From Chromera velia (Eukaryota; Sar; Chromeraceae), in assembly GCA_018398765.1 (NCBI GenBank), contig JAHBMJ010003158.1, forward strand, positions 10,001-74,000: a stretch of DNA of 64,000 bases, read 5' to 3'. A model generated the notes under the pieces. The model saw only the letters and a list, made by a program, of their open reading frames with translations, did not search any database and was not told where the DNA came from. The position numbers and the translations under genes are program-made. Below are positions 23,131-33,884 of the stretch, one piece after another. The stretch's first letter is position 1. Every line of letters starts with the position of its first letter.

Positions 23131-24480
23131 CCATGTCATACAAAACGCTCACTCAACCTAGGTTCTATACGACATTTAAAGGCTTGCAAGACTAGGCGGC
23201 TCCTTCACTTTAGTCTTAAGCATATGAAAGAAAACATCAGTTTTCTAGCATTCTTTGCAAGGTAGTTTAATTTAAAGTGTTTAAAGGGAAAATTTTAAAG
23301 TTTACAGTTAAATTGGGGGTATCATCACTTTATTTAAAAATTTAAAACTATTGGGATCACGCCTAGTAACTATACCCTATCGTATTTAATTTAGAGTAAT
23401 TGCTATATAGAGTCATTGGGACCATAATTCGGATAATTGGAATGCCTAATTAGAAATTTGCAGCAGGGCTGCCAGGGTATCCAATCAGGTTTTAACTTAA
23501 GAGGTTGGAGGAAAAATTATTTGCGTTGCTGGTGAACACAAAGGTCTCGGGGGGAGGGGGGGGGGTCTGCGTTTGCTAACTGAAAAATATCATTTCTACT
23601 CCTTGGGTATATTTGGACAAAAGTTACAGGCCTCAAGTTTAAGCATATAATGCCTCATCAAAAGCCACTGAATACTTTTTCAAAACTCCTCCTTGTTTCA
23701 GAGAGCCAGGGACTCGAAGTCTGATTTTTATCTTGCCTTCACAAGATGCATTTCAAAGTCATCAACCGCCATCAAACTTTGTGATATGGCATGAACATCC
23801 TCTCTATATAGCGCTAAAGTCTAGGTTAAAGTCTTCCTGAGAGCCTTTACAGATGTGATGGTTCCGATCCGAAAACGTGAGAGCGGTCTGATACCTACCT
23901 AACTTGTAGTATCTCATGTATGTAGACTCACAAATACTTGATGACATATTGAATCTGACCCCAACTGCCCACGTTGAACACCACTCCACCGTTATAAAGG
24001 CAGGTCAAGCTTGTTTGTAGCTTTACTAGCTCTTGTCTTATACAATCTGACGGAGGCCGTTGGACGCCGTCGGATTGGGAGAAAGAAACAGAATATAGGA
24101 GATATGAGGAAGAAGAATGGAAACAGCAGATTCTCTTTGAAGTGCACATGCATAATGCATATCCTTGTGTATCGTTAACACTTTCATTTCAATGCAATCT
24201 ACAATGTAATGAAGCAAACCAGATTTGAAAGCTCTATCTATAACGTTCGGCTTCTTGTACCGATGTCCGTCTTCTGTTGGAATACTTCTGGATCAAAACA
24301 TGATCGAAACCAGATGGTAGAGACAACAAGGTCAGACACAAGATCGACCGTGCACTCAAATCGATGCATGCATGTAATCGGCGCTATATGCTCGCAAAGC
24401 AACCTGTTCAAAAAGTTCCTGTTGTTTTTTTGTTTGACATTTTTGTGTCTTCTTCTGTCTCCCCATTTATGTTCCTCTCT

Positions 24481-24487
<7 letters not shown>

Positions 24488-24527
<40 letters not shown>

Positions 24528-24620
24528 CATTGATTCATTGATTCATTGATCGATTGACTGACCGACTGACTGCATGACTGACTGACTGTCAGTGAGTGAG
24601 TGAGTGATTGATTGATTGGC
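24488..24620. repeat. (TGAT)n/(TGAC)n microsatellite
   Basis: Tandem TGAT units degrade into TGAC and TGAG units. Confidence 0.9.
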
Positions 24621-25599
24621 AATTTAGCATCAGTGCTTGTATAAAACTGTGCGTGTCTTCACCTTTTCTTGTCTCTGCCTACTTGAATAAAGAAAAGGGA
24701 AAAATGAATCCTAGGATGAATCAACTTCAAAAATTATTTTGAGTAACAAATTGAGTTAACAGGGTATCAAAGTTGCATGACTACTAATGACTCTAGTAAT
24801 GAGTACATCGACTAACTGTAGAGTAGTCTATTAATTACTAGTATTCATTCAAGCTAATACTAGAGTTAATGTACTCATGTAGTAATATCATCAAGTTTGA
24901 CACCAATATTCGGGGCTGGGTCGTGGTATTTTTCTAAGTATCTGTCTTAATTCTTGTTTATCTCAATGCATGTGTACAACCAGATGTGCAAATTATACTG
25001 TTATTTTGTTTGCACTAGGGTTGCCAGTACGTGCAATTTTAACATTTGTGGATTCAGTTTCTTAACTAGTTGTAGAGCCTATTACTGGGCTCTAAGTAGA
25101 ACTGGTTTCTTATATATAATCAAATAATGATTCAAATTGAATCAATCTAAAAACACACAAAAAATATATATATAAAATATATCAAAAATAGACTATACTA
25201 GTATCATTTTAATAATTTAGCTATTAACATTCCTTATATCACTGATATCAGTTGATGAGAAGATTGATTTAGAAATTGCAAAAAAATGGCGAAAACCGCT
25301 TTTCATAGCCGCATTAGCACTGAGTAGCGGCTCCCCCGCTTTCACCACTTCAATTCAAATTAGAAATTGCCATTGGAATTTTTTGGTCAATTTCATTCAG
25401 TAACTGTTGTTAATAAATTACTGAAGAGGGGAAGAAGAACAGAGTTGCATCCTTTTCACTTAAAGAAATGTACACAGACACTATTCATAGAGAGAGGCCT
25501 TCATCCTTTTTTAAAAGAGAAGCTTGCAGGCCAGCCAGGAGAGATAGGGACACACGCAGTGAATGAAAGAGTAGATAGGCCTCGGATGGAAAGATAGAT

Positions 25600-26736
25600 T
25601 GTAGGCAAGACAGATAAAGAAATAAAAGAGAGGAAGAAAGAAATCTTCAGGTGGAGAATTGAGAGGGGAGTGAGAGAGAGAGATAGAAGAGAGAGAGAAA
25701 AAGGAAAAAAAATCTATATGGCATACATACACCGAACAAAAGCAAACGGAAACAGATTGCAGCTCATTTTGTTTAAAAAGGCGTCAGAAGAAAAACTAAG
25801 AGAGGGAATGAAAATAGAGAAAAAAAAACTGGGGCGGGTGCCCTTTTCTAATAGAAAGGTAGCACCAAGAGGAGAACATAGAAGGAGAGCAGCCTGCAGA
25901 GTAGGAGACAGGACGTTAGCGGGAACAAAGGAAAAAGTGCCAGAAAGAGGAGGGCAGAGAGTGCCGTTAGAGGAGAGACTCTGCCTTTTTTGTAAAGGAT
26001 GGATGGAAACAAAGGTGTTGGAGGACGAAATCCATATGCTGACTGAGTGTCCGATTTATGATAGAGAAAGAGTGCACATGTATAGAATATTAGGAGCAGA
26101 CTGGAATGAGGGAAGAGAAAAACTAGCAAGAGAAGTTTGCAGAGAGAAAAGAGAAGGACAAAGAGGAAGACTGCATACTGAGGCTCTGTTCAAATTCTTG
26201 ATGAACGAAGGGCATAGTGCGGTGGATGAGTTTCTGGGGAGGGCGGCGTTCAGAAGAAGAGTGTTCAAGAAAAGCCCAGGAAGGTACGCACCTGGAAGCT
26301 CGTTAGATGAAACAGTGCTGGCACAGAGACACGGAGTGATCACAAAAAGAAAGGGAGGAACGGAAAGAAGAAAAGAATAATATAAGACCATCCTGGAAGT
26401 AATGGAAGCAGGAAGACAGCTGAGCGAGGGAGAAGGAGAAATCGCTGAGAAAAGAATGGAGAGAGGGCGTGTACAAAGCCAAAGTGTCTTTTCGTCCTGT
26501 GTCATTGGATCGATTTTTGGAGCAGTCCCTTCTAAGCAGCCCATACACCAAAGTATGCAAAGCGCAGACAGATTGTTGTTTGTTAGCGGCCTGGGAAACC
26601 AGGCGGGCCACGGGGTGTGGTCTGAGCCTCAGCGATGAGGTACACCCCCCTGCCGTTTACGGGGGTGACCTCTATAAGACAAAACGGCGACAGTGCTTTA
26701 GGGCACCACTAATCACTATCACTATCACTATCACTA
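25600..26736 (+). mobile_element. 5'-truncated non-LTR retrotransposon (LINE) 3' end
   Basis: The reading frame ending at 26380 carries the C-terminal signature of LINE polymerases: a basic stretch with RRAACRVGDRTLAGTKE, then ERLCLFC, then EDEIHMLTECPIYDRER, which corresponds to the zinc-knuckle region after the reverse transcriptase (C-x2-C...H-x4-C). The reverse transcriptase itself is absent, so the copy is 5'-truncated, as is usual for LINEs. The 3' untranslated part has two hairpins (26627-26640 and 26643-26667) and ends with about four ATCACT units (26712-26736) in place of a poly(A) tail. The left boundary is approximate. Confidence 0.7.
25670..26380 (+). pseudogene. LINE polymerase C-terminal fragment
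   Basis: This 236-codon frame contains only the post-reverse-transcriptase zinc-knuckle domain and tail. The Cys and His ligands (LCLFC and HMLTEC) are intact. The first ~60 residues are low-complexity and may read through non-coding sequence. No endonuclease or YxDD motif is present, so it cannot be an autonomous element. Confidence 0.65.
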
Positions 26737-28217
26737 ATAAGTTACTAACAATAAAAAAATATGTAGTTAACATAATAAGAACGTCAATAAATATAAAATA
26801 CTGAAAAAGAGTACTGTCTGACTAAATACCGCAACATGATTGTGCATGATTGTTTGGGCTCCATTGCTATGTTTTAGCCTCTTTATGTTTCTTTCGTAGC
26901 CTTAATTGCTTTGATTTTTGCTTATCCAGCATGACCGCTATGAAGAAAAGGTTGGTGAACAAGTTACTAGCTTCCCAAAGGGGGAACAACTTTGTTGCAA
27001 GATGGTGAGGGCGGACTTGTGACACGGCTGTGGCCCACTCCAAACCGAAACGCGGGCTTCTCCTTTTGAGACCCGTGTAGCACCTGAAGAGCAACTCGCG
27101 TTGCAAGGAGGTCCTGACGCGGAGGGCGTCTGAATTCCTCCAACATTTTTTTCGAAGCTGCACCTGGGGCCGAGTCTCCAGCAACAGTCTGGGAAGAGGA
27201 AGAAGAACTGTGCGTCGAGAGGGGGCGGGGCCTTCGAGAAGCATCTGAAAGTGTTGGCATGGGAACCGGAGGGGAGGGCAGCCGGGCTGTTGAAGAAGTG
27301 CTTTGGATCTTGTCTGCCTCTGATGCTGTCTGCGTTCTCGTTCTCACTGTGCCCCCCGGTGGTCTCCTGAGAATTCCCAGAGACTCCGCGAGACGCCGGG
27401 CAGCTCTCCTCCGCGTCTTTCGGTCTGAACAGGAAGGAAAAGGGGGGGAATCGACAGCGAAAAGAAGGAAGAACTGTCTGAGTGAAAGAGGCACCCAGGC
27501 ACCAACAAACGCCCGGCCGCACACGCTTGCACGCTCACCATTCCCCGCTGTCTTACTTCCACAGAGTATTACTCTCCCCCATCCCCCTAACTCCCTCATT
27601 CATTCGCTCGCTCACTCACTCACTCACTGAGTCACGCAGATTTGTTCCCCGACTCTCACTCTCACTCATATTCAGCGAACTGAAAGTGGAATGAAAGCAA
27701 TGACAGGGAGGGGTTGGGAAGAGCTGTAAAGCAGCCTCATCCTGATTTGTCGTTGGACTGGGAGTTAGTGTATGCAAAACCTGAAACGATTGTTTATTCT
27801 CTTTGTATGCGTCAGAGTACACGCGTATCTGTCTGGCCTACCTGTCCTCAGATCCTGGAGGGGCGACGTCTGTTTGGGTTCACAAATTTCGTCCAACGAT
27901 GCTTCCTGCGAGAGGGGGGGGGGGGAGGAATGGAGACACAAAACTAGAGCGTCACACGCTTCGTGACCTCTCTTCTTATGTTGTGTGTTCGTTTGCTCCA
28001 TTCTGCCTTGTGAGTGCGCTTTCCATTCCGACTGCCCCCTTCCCGGATTTCTTCTGCTCATTTTCCTCTCAATCAACCTTGCGCCTCTCAACCAGGAAAG
28101 GTGGACATCGGTCTTGCGGCGCCGCAAAAGCTCGGTCCAAAAACCAGGACATTTCCTGCTTTGCGGCATGGAGGAAAGGAGGTCAAAAGAAAAAGCTTGC
28201 GCGCTCTGGATCGGAAG
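26737..28217. other. Region downstream of the TUTase gene, possible extra minus-strand exon
   Basis: A minus-strand open frame from about 27427 (after a TTCAG acceptor) to 26967 encodes an Arg/Ser/Pro-rich sequence with RKTRRRAARRLAESLGILRR. It could be a 3' exon of the TUTase or a separate gene, but I found no donor linking it. A (CTCA)n run is at 27600-27630. Confidence 0.3.
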
Positions 28218-30181
28218 TCAGAAATCCGTCCTGGATGAAACAGATTCGAAAAGTGCTTTCCCTCCTCCAGCATAAGAGCGGAAAGGCTGACTCTCCTGCC
28301 AACTACAGGCAATGGTTGGTGTGTCTGTTTTCCATGTTCCTACTACTCTGCCTGCACTTCGAGAGAGAGACTGCATTATTTACCCCCAGCTTACCTCCAG
28401 CACCAGTTCCCTTGCCCTCTTGAACTCCGAGAAGATCGCCCTCCAGGTCTCCACCGTCATCGGGTTGACGTTCTTCTTCGACAGGGGGCAGCGCATCTCC
28501 AGGACCCCCAGGTCGTTCGGCTGCGTGCATGCGCATGTCCGGAGGGGGGGGGGGAAATCAGGGACGGAAAAGAAGGTCAACGTATGGGTTGATCCGTTGC
28601 GCTATGCCGACAAACACACGACTGAAGGACTGTCGTATTCTCACCTAAATATCGTTGTCCCTTTCGATTCTGCAGAGAGTCCTTGCTTGAGGGAAGGGCT
28701 TAGAGCAAGAGCCTGCGTGTACTGTCGTCAGAGAGAAACCAAACCGACCTCAACTGTGCCGTCATAAATCTGAACAGTTCTTCCATGCTCCCCTCCCGCG
28801 AACCTCTCATCCCCGAAGAACTGCAGGCAGACAGGGCGGCAGAGAAAGAGAGAGAGACAGAGAGAGAGAGAGGGGCAAATCAAGACTCAGCAGACAAAAC
28901 CGCGAACTCGAGGCTTGAAGAAAGAAAGAGGAGAGCAGAGAGACTGAGGCATAAGATTTTGCCACTGACACCTGGATAGGCATGAAAGCACGCAGCAAAA
29001 CAAAACTACTTGCGGGATTTCTTCTTCTCTGTAAGCACCAAAGCGATTCAAGAAGGAAACAATTCAAAGGATCAGTCTGCGTCCCAGAGAGAGAAGTATG
29101 ATCCAGACGTGCCATGCAAGCAAGTGTTCCACAGACAAGACAGAAGAGACGAAACGAGAGGCTGCGCATTCGAGCGACTTGCGATGAATTCATGCTTACC
29201 AGAAAGAATGCTCTAAGAAGTTCTCCGAGGCTTTCTGCGTTGCACTCAGCCCCGTCTCCTCCGTTCCTTCTGGCTCTGCTCTTCGGCAGCGTCTCCTGTC
29301 GTATGGCGTCGACGTCTGTCTCAAAAGGAGACGGCCTCATCTCCCCGCTCATCTCCCACCCAGGTCCCCACTTGCCCTGTCCCCCGTCTCCGTTGTCGCC
29401 ACTGAGGGCTTCGGCAGCAGCAGCGCTGTCTCTGTCTGAGTCGGGGGCGTATCTCTCGATGTCTCTGCGTGCGTCAACAGGCAGGCAGGAGAGGACGCAG
29501 GGAGGCAAGGGCAGAAAGGGACGAAGCAATGCCATTCCTTGAAGTATGCAGAAGGGATGCAGTGGGACAGAGGGAACGAAGGGGAGTGGGGGCAACATTG
29601 TGTCTCGTCTCTCAACCCCCCAAAGTGACTCACTCTCTTCTGTACGAGAGAGTCTGACGACACCCTTCTTGGCTCAAAAACTTCAGTGGAGGGTCTGGTC
29701 TGAAAAGACATTGGAATGAGAAAGCGAAGAGCAAACCGCATGCACTCCTACCGCGTTAAAATAACAAAAGAAGAGAAGAGAAAAGAAGTGCACTGACTGA
29801 CGTGAAGAGAGGTAAAACAGGGACCGGTCTCGTCTGCAGTAGGAAGAAGAGCTGGAGCATGAACGTGTAGGTCGACAGCGTGCCCTTCGACCTGTCGTTG
29901 ATCTGCCGTCTCTTCCCCCAGAACTTCAACACACGACCCAGACAACGAGTGCGACTGTCGATGCGAGACAGAGTCGCAACAAGGGAAGAATTCTCCAACG
30001 CAGCGGCGTTGTTCACAGACACGTCACACACGTTCTCTCCGCGCGCGTCGAAAACCTTCGCTATTGGGACGTTTGCAGCCGGAATAATCTGCGTGCATAC
30101 ATGGTCCGGAAGAGAAAGGGGTGTACAGTTGAAAAGAAGACACAAGGGGTCCACTGAAGAGCGGCTGAAATGACCTGAACG

Positions 30182-30213
<32 letters not shown>

Positions 30214-30910
30214 TGAGAGACTCCCCCCGGCTGTATACGACTCCGGCTAGTCGTCAATAGATCTTCCCTTTTTGCATTCGACAATAAATGAGAAATGGGG
30301 ATCCTGTCTCATCGGTGTGCATGTGACTCAGTCGGTGAAGAAATAAGAACGCTCCATGCTTAAAACACGAAAGGAAAAGAGGAGTGCAATCCCGACTGAA
30401 TGGCTGACTCACAGACAGACAGACAGGCAAACAGACAGACAGACGGACAGACAGACCTTCACTGTTCCCATCTTGTGCTTTTGTAGAACGGCCTGGATCT
30501 GCATGAATGGAGAAGGACGTCCACGGAAAGAGGTAAACACAGAAAAATAATCGTGATAGGGGGGGAGGGTATGGATCACGAAAAAGGTTGAAAAGGGAAA
30601 GAGAGAAATGAAACAGTCGGCACCTTCCCCGAGAAGAAACTCACAAAGGAGCATTTTTTCTTTCAGCAGATCATCATGCCTTTTCTGTTGATCCTGTTGT
30701 TGAAGAGCTGCTTCCATTCCTGTCTGGCTGGTGTGACCTTCCCTCAGAGAGGATGAGTTTGAGAGCAACCGACCAATCTGAGTTTGGAGAGGCACGCCTG
30801 TCTGGTTGAGCACTGCTTTGCAAGAATGCAGGTGTCGACGTCGGATCCGTGAGTCCTGCACACATGCATCGAGATGGATGGATGGATGAATGGATGGATA
30901 CACGCATCTC

Positions 30911-30947
<37 letters not shown>

Positions 30948-31466
30948 CTCCCTCCCGTCCTTCCTTCCTTCCTTCCTTCCTTCCTTCCTTCCTTCCTTCT
31001 CGCTCTCTCTCTTACCCACACAAACACTCAACGAAGGAGAAGAAAGACAAAGCGACGAGTTGTGAAACCACCAGGGAGAAAAATAAATCCTGAGTGCGAT
31101 GAGAACAGAAGAGACGGGAAAGGGTCACAGACGGGATGTCGACCAACTTCAAACAGAATGGATGGCTGCCGAGATTGCTTTCTTTCTCTTGGCTCGATCG
31201 AAATGAAATGGCACAACAGAAAGGCTGGCTCCCTGTCTCAGCAGAACTCTGCGCATATGAGGAAGGGGCAGAGAGGCCTACCTGTCCCTCCCTGCCGGAC
31301 AGACAAACAGACAGACAAACAGACAGGCAGGCAGACAGACAGACAGACAGACAGACAGAGAGGGAAACTGACCAGAACCCGTTTTCGCAGGACCCAAACG
31401 TCACCAGCCGTCCGTTCACAGGCTCACTTTCTAGAAGTGGCGTGAGCCTGCACTTATACACACACA

Positions 31467-31506
<40 letters not shown>

Positions 31507-33490
31507 ACATCTCTGAGGAAGGCCTGGCGCCACACATTACCACGAATACCCTGCGAGAGAGAGGGATTGTCAATCGAAAGAGCCACACAAGCGAATCTGC
31601 ACAACCGCTCTATTTGACGAGAGATCAAATGAACAGAAAAAACTCCAGGTCCGGAGGGATGCACCGACTGACTGACGTGTCGACAAGGAATTTCTTCTGG
31701 CGGTACTGAGCGAGTCGGGGCCTCAGGAGGTCGTCTAGAGCAAGGACCTCCAACGTGAGCTTGCGTGTGTACTCTTTTTGTTTTTCGCACAGATCATTCT
31801 CTTTCTCCTTCTCTTGGCCTCTCTCTGCTGAAAAGTCTGACGTAGAATTTGAAAAGCCGGAACCAACAGAAGAGGAAGAGGAAGCAACGAAATTTCCTTC
31901 TTCCCCTTGAACAGTCTGCACAGGATCAGCAGAAGAAGACCCCAACTCCGTACACAGACGGAGGAGCTGTGCGGTGGCATCGCACAACACAGACAATCCT
32001 TGTGCTCCCTCTTCCACCACTGTCCCACTCTCTATTCCCTCTCCTTCTCTTCTCCCCTGAAGACTGTCCATAACCTCCTCACACAACCTCAAAGCCGTCT
32101 CCAACATTTCATTCTCCCGTTCTCCTCCTGACGCAACAGAGAGATGTTGCCCGATTTCCACTTTCAGTTTTTGAGCAATTCTGTCCACACTCAATGCAAA
32201 CGTTTCACTTTCGTTGTCCACCGCTGAACCCGAAACTCGAGATTCTGCACGCAAAAAAAAAAAAAAAACTAAATTAGAAAGACGAAAGAGAGCTGCGCAA
32301 ACGAGCCAAAGGGAAGATCCAGGCAATCTTGCCGCTCTTTTTGCACCAGATCGAAAAGACCGGCAGCGAAAGAACAGCGATCAAAGAGACCAACGAATGT
32401 AAGAAGAAATCAAAAGTGCAGCTGGGTAAGTGAAACATATGACGGAAGAGACTATGGAAGCCCTCGCAGTCCCCCCCCGCAGACACAAATTCGCGCCCCC
32501 GACAGCATCCACAACTGGTCTAAAAGAAGCAGGAGAAGGTGAGCAACCCAAGATTCTTGAATAAAGAGCGCAAACCTTTTCCCACCCTCTCTCACCCTCG
32601 AGAAGATCCACAGCGCGTCCCAAGAGAGCCCTCAATCCAGAATGCGCCCGCCCCTCTGAAAGGCCTTCCCACCCGCCTGTTTCCCTCCCTCCCTCTTTGC
32701 CCCCTCCTCTTCTGGTTTCCTTCATTTCATCTCCAGACACACACGCGAGAATTTCGGCTACCTGCCGCAACGAAAACTTCGCTGACAACCGCATGGAAAC
32801 ATTTAACAACAGTCGACGCTTCTCCCCTGATGTCAAGCCCTGCTGGTCCCTACCTTCCTCTCCCCGCCCTCTCTCGGCCCCTGATGAGCTCGGTCGCTCT
32901 GGGCCTATCCCTTTCACTCCTCTGTCGGATAAGGATGACGACGACGAAGAGGCAGACGAGGACGAATTTGTACCGTCCCAACGGACACTCTCTTCTTGCT
33001 CTCTTCCAACGGACATTACTCGATCATCAACCCGTCTGCCCCTCTCCCATTCCTCCACGGATTCCACCCCTCCCCCTGCCACACCAACCGAAGCCCTCCC
33101 TTCCTCCTTCACTGCCTTCGCGCGAATCTCCTCAAAAGAGAGAGAGGGGGGGGACGTACTGTCGTGCGTCCTTTCCCTCCTCGCAGTATGACCCCCAGAC
33201 ACATTCAACGAGTGTCGCGGAGGCGCAGCTACCAGATTTTTCCCACCCTTCCACCGCGCCTCTCTCCTTAGCCCCTCGGGCCTCAGGTTGAAAAACCGCG
33301 CCTCGTCGCCGTTCACGTCCATCTCGACGCAAAGAGAAACTGCTGCCGTGTGCAAACGCGCCAGCCTTCTTACCCCCCCCCTGGAAGAGGAGGACAGGGG
33401 CACACATCCACGACTCCTCAGGAGCCTAGAGGCCAATGTTTTGACTGAAGTCTTCATGGCGGCATTCAAAGGGTCAGGCCCCGGTCTCAC
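28218..33490 (-). CDS. Non-canonical poly(A) polymerase / TUTase, probably organellar
   Basis: A nucleotidyltransferase that should add A or U to RNA 3' ends. Supported minus-strand exons: first exon from 33490 (end near 32.5 kb unresolved), 32244-31677, an unresolved small exon near 31.6-31.5 kb, 31447-31373, 30855-30774, 30498-30457, 30088-29802, 29699-29634, 29464-29200, 28820-28749, 28520-28395, and a probable last exon 28295-28218. Phases agree from 31447 to 28395. Domains in order: a disordered N-terminus; the catalytic motif LVTFGSCENGFWTHGSDVD split between two exons (GS, then DVD); IQAVLQKHKMGTVK; NVPIAKVFDARGENVCDVSV with the third Asp; LKFWGKRRQINDRSKGTLS; and a PAP-associated domain (SLGELLRAFF, PNDLGVLEMRCPL). 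The start (an ATG at 33490 or 33457, followed by TSVKTLASRLLRSRG) is basic and amphipathic, like a mitochondrial presequence. UTP versus ATP preference is not readable here. Both ends of the gene are uncertain. Confidence 0.8.
30184..30211. repeat. (GT)n microsatellite in a TUTase intron
   Basis: A run of about 14 GT units between the TUTase exons 30498-30457 and 30088-29802. Confidence 0.9.
30412..30456. repeat. (GACA)n array beginning at a TUTase 5' splice site
   Basis: On the minus strand the donor itself starts the array: after ...ACAGTGAAG the intron reads GTCTGTCTGTCCGTCTGTCTG. Confidence 0.85.
30905..31005. repeat. (TTTC)n(TTCC)n tract in a TUTase intron
   Basis: A pyrimidine-rich tetranucleotide tract between the GS-containing exon (31447-31373) and the DVD-containing exon (30855-30774). 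Confidence 0.9.
31300..31362. repeat. (GACA)n microsatellite in the same TUTase intron
   Basis: It starts about 10 bp inside the intron, downstream of the GTCAGT donor at 31372 on the minus strand. Confidence 0.9.
31455..31506. repeat. (AC)n(AG)n compound microsatellite
   Basis: Immediately upstream (minus sense) of the acceptor for exon 31447-31373. On the minus strand it reads (CT)n(GT)n and may act as the polypyrimidine tract. Confidence 0.9.
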
Positions 33491-33884
33491 CCTCTTATCG
33501 AACCAATTGGAGACGGCTTAGTGTCAGAGAAAGAAAAGAAACCTCAGGAACTCATTAACATACCGATGAGCCCGATTGGGCACCGATACAGAGTCCATGG
33601 CTTCTGCAAGGACAAGCACGACACTTGGAGCGATCGAAAAGAAAGTGATCACACTTTCCTTCATGCATGGTATTGAAGTCGGCCGACGCTGATCGAGTGG
33701 CGTCTCCTCCAGTCTGAGGCAGTCCCGGAGGGTGCTTCATCAACGTAAGGCTCTCACTGGTGCTGCACAAGTCACGCAGGTGTGCCCAAACCCCACGCTG
33801 CAAATTAAAAAAGGCAATTAACGAAATGCATGACTGCAGATAGGAGGCCGGATGGAGTGACTTTTTTCTGAGTCCGACGAGTGC
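33491..33884. promoter_or_regulatory. Divergent promoter region of TUTase and flavoprotein genes
   Basis: The TUTase starts leftward at 33490 and the flavoprotein frame starts rightward at 33885 or 34173. The two promoters must lie within this 0.4-0.7 kb. ACTGCATGCATGTCTCC at about 33999 resembles motifs near other starts. No core promoter element is clear. Confidence 0.35.

Larger units (their letters stand above)
22097..25600. other. Gene-free AT-rich region with dispersed and simple repeats
   Basis: I recognise no gene. The stretch includes (AC)n followed by (AT)n at about 22957-23023, a dispersed repeat fragment at 23057-23130 that recurs at 47642-47715, and (TGAT)n/(TGAC)n at about 24488-24620. 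Confidence 0.6.

Noticed and set aside
26967-27427. Terminal exon of the TUTase gene
   Set aside because: A TTCAG acceptor and an open frame exist, but no donor in the 28.2-28.4 kb exons leads to it in phase with confidence. It was left as a possibility only.
32539-33291. 250-codon plus-strand frame (Pro/Ser-rich)
   Set aside because: It is the antisense shadow of the first TUTase exon, which has a plausible targeting peptide and continues into supported exons.
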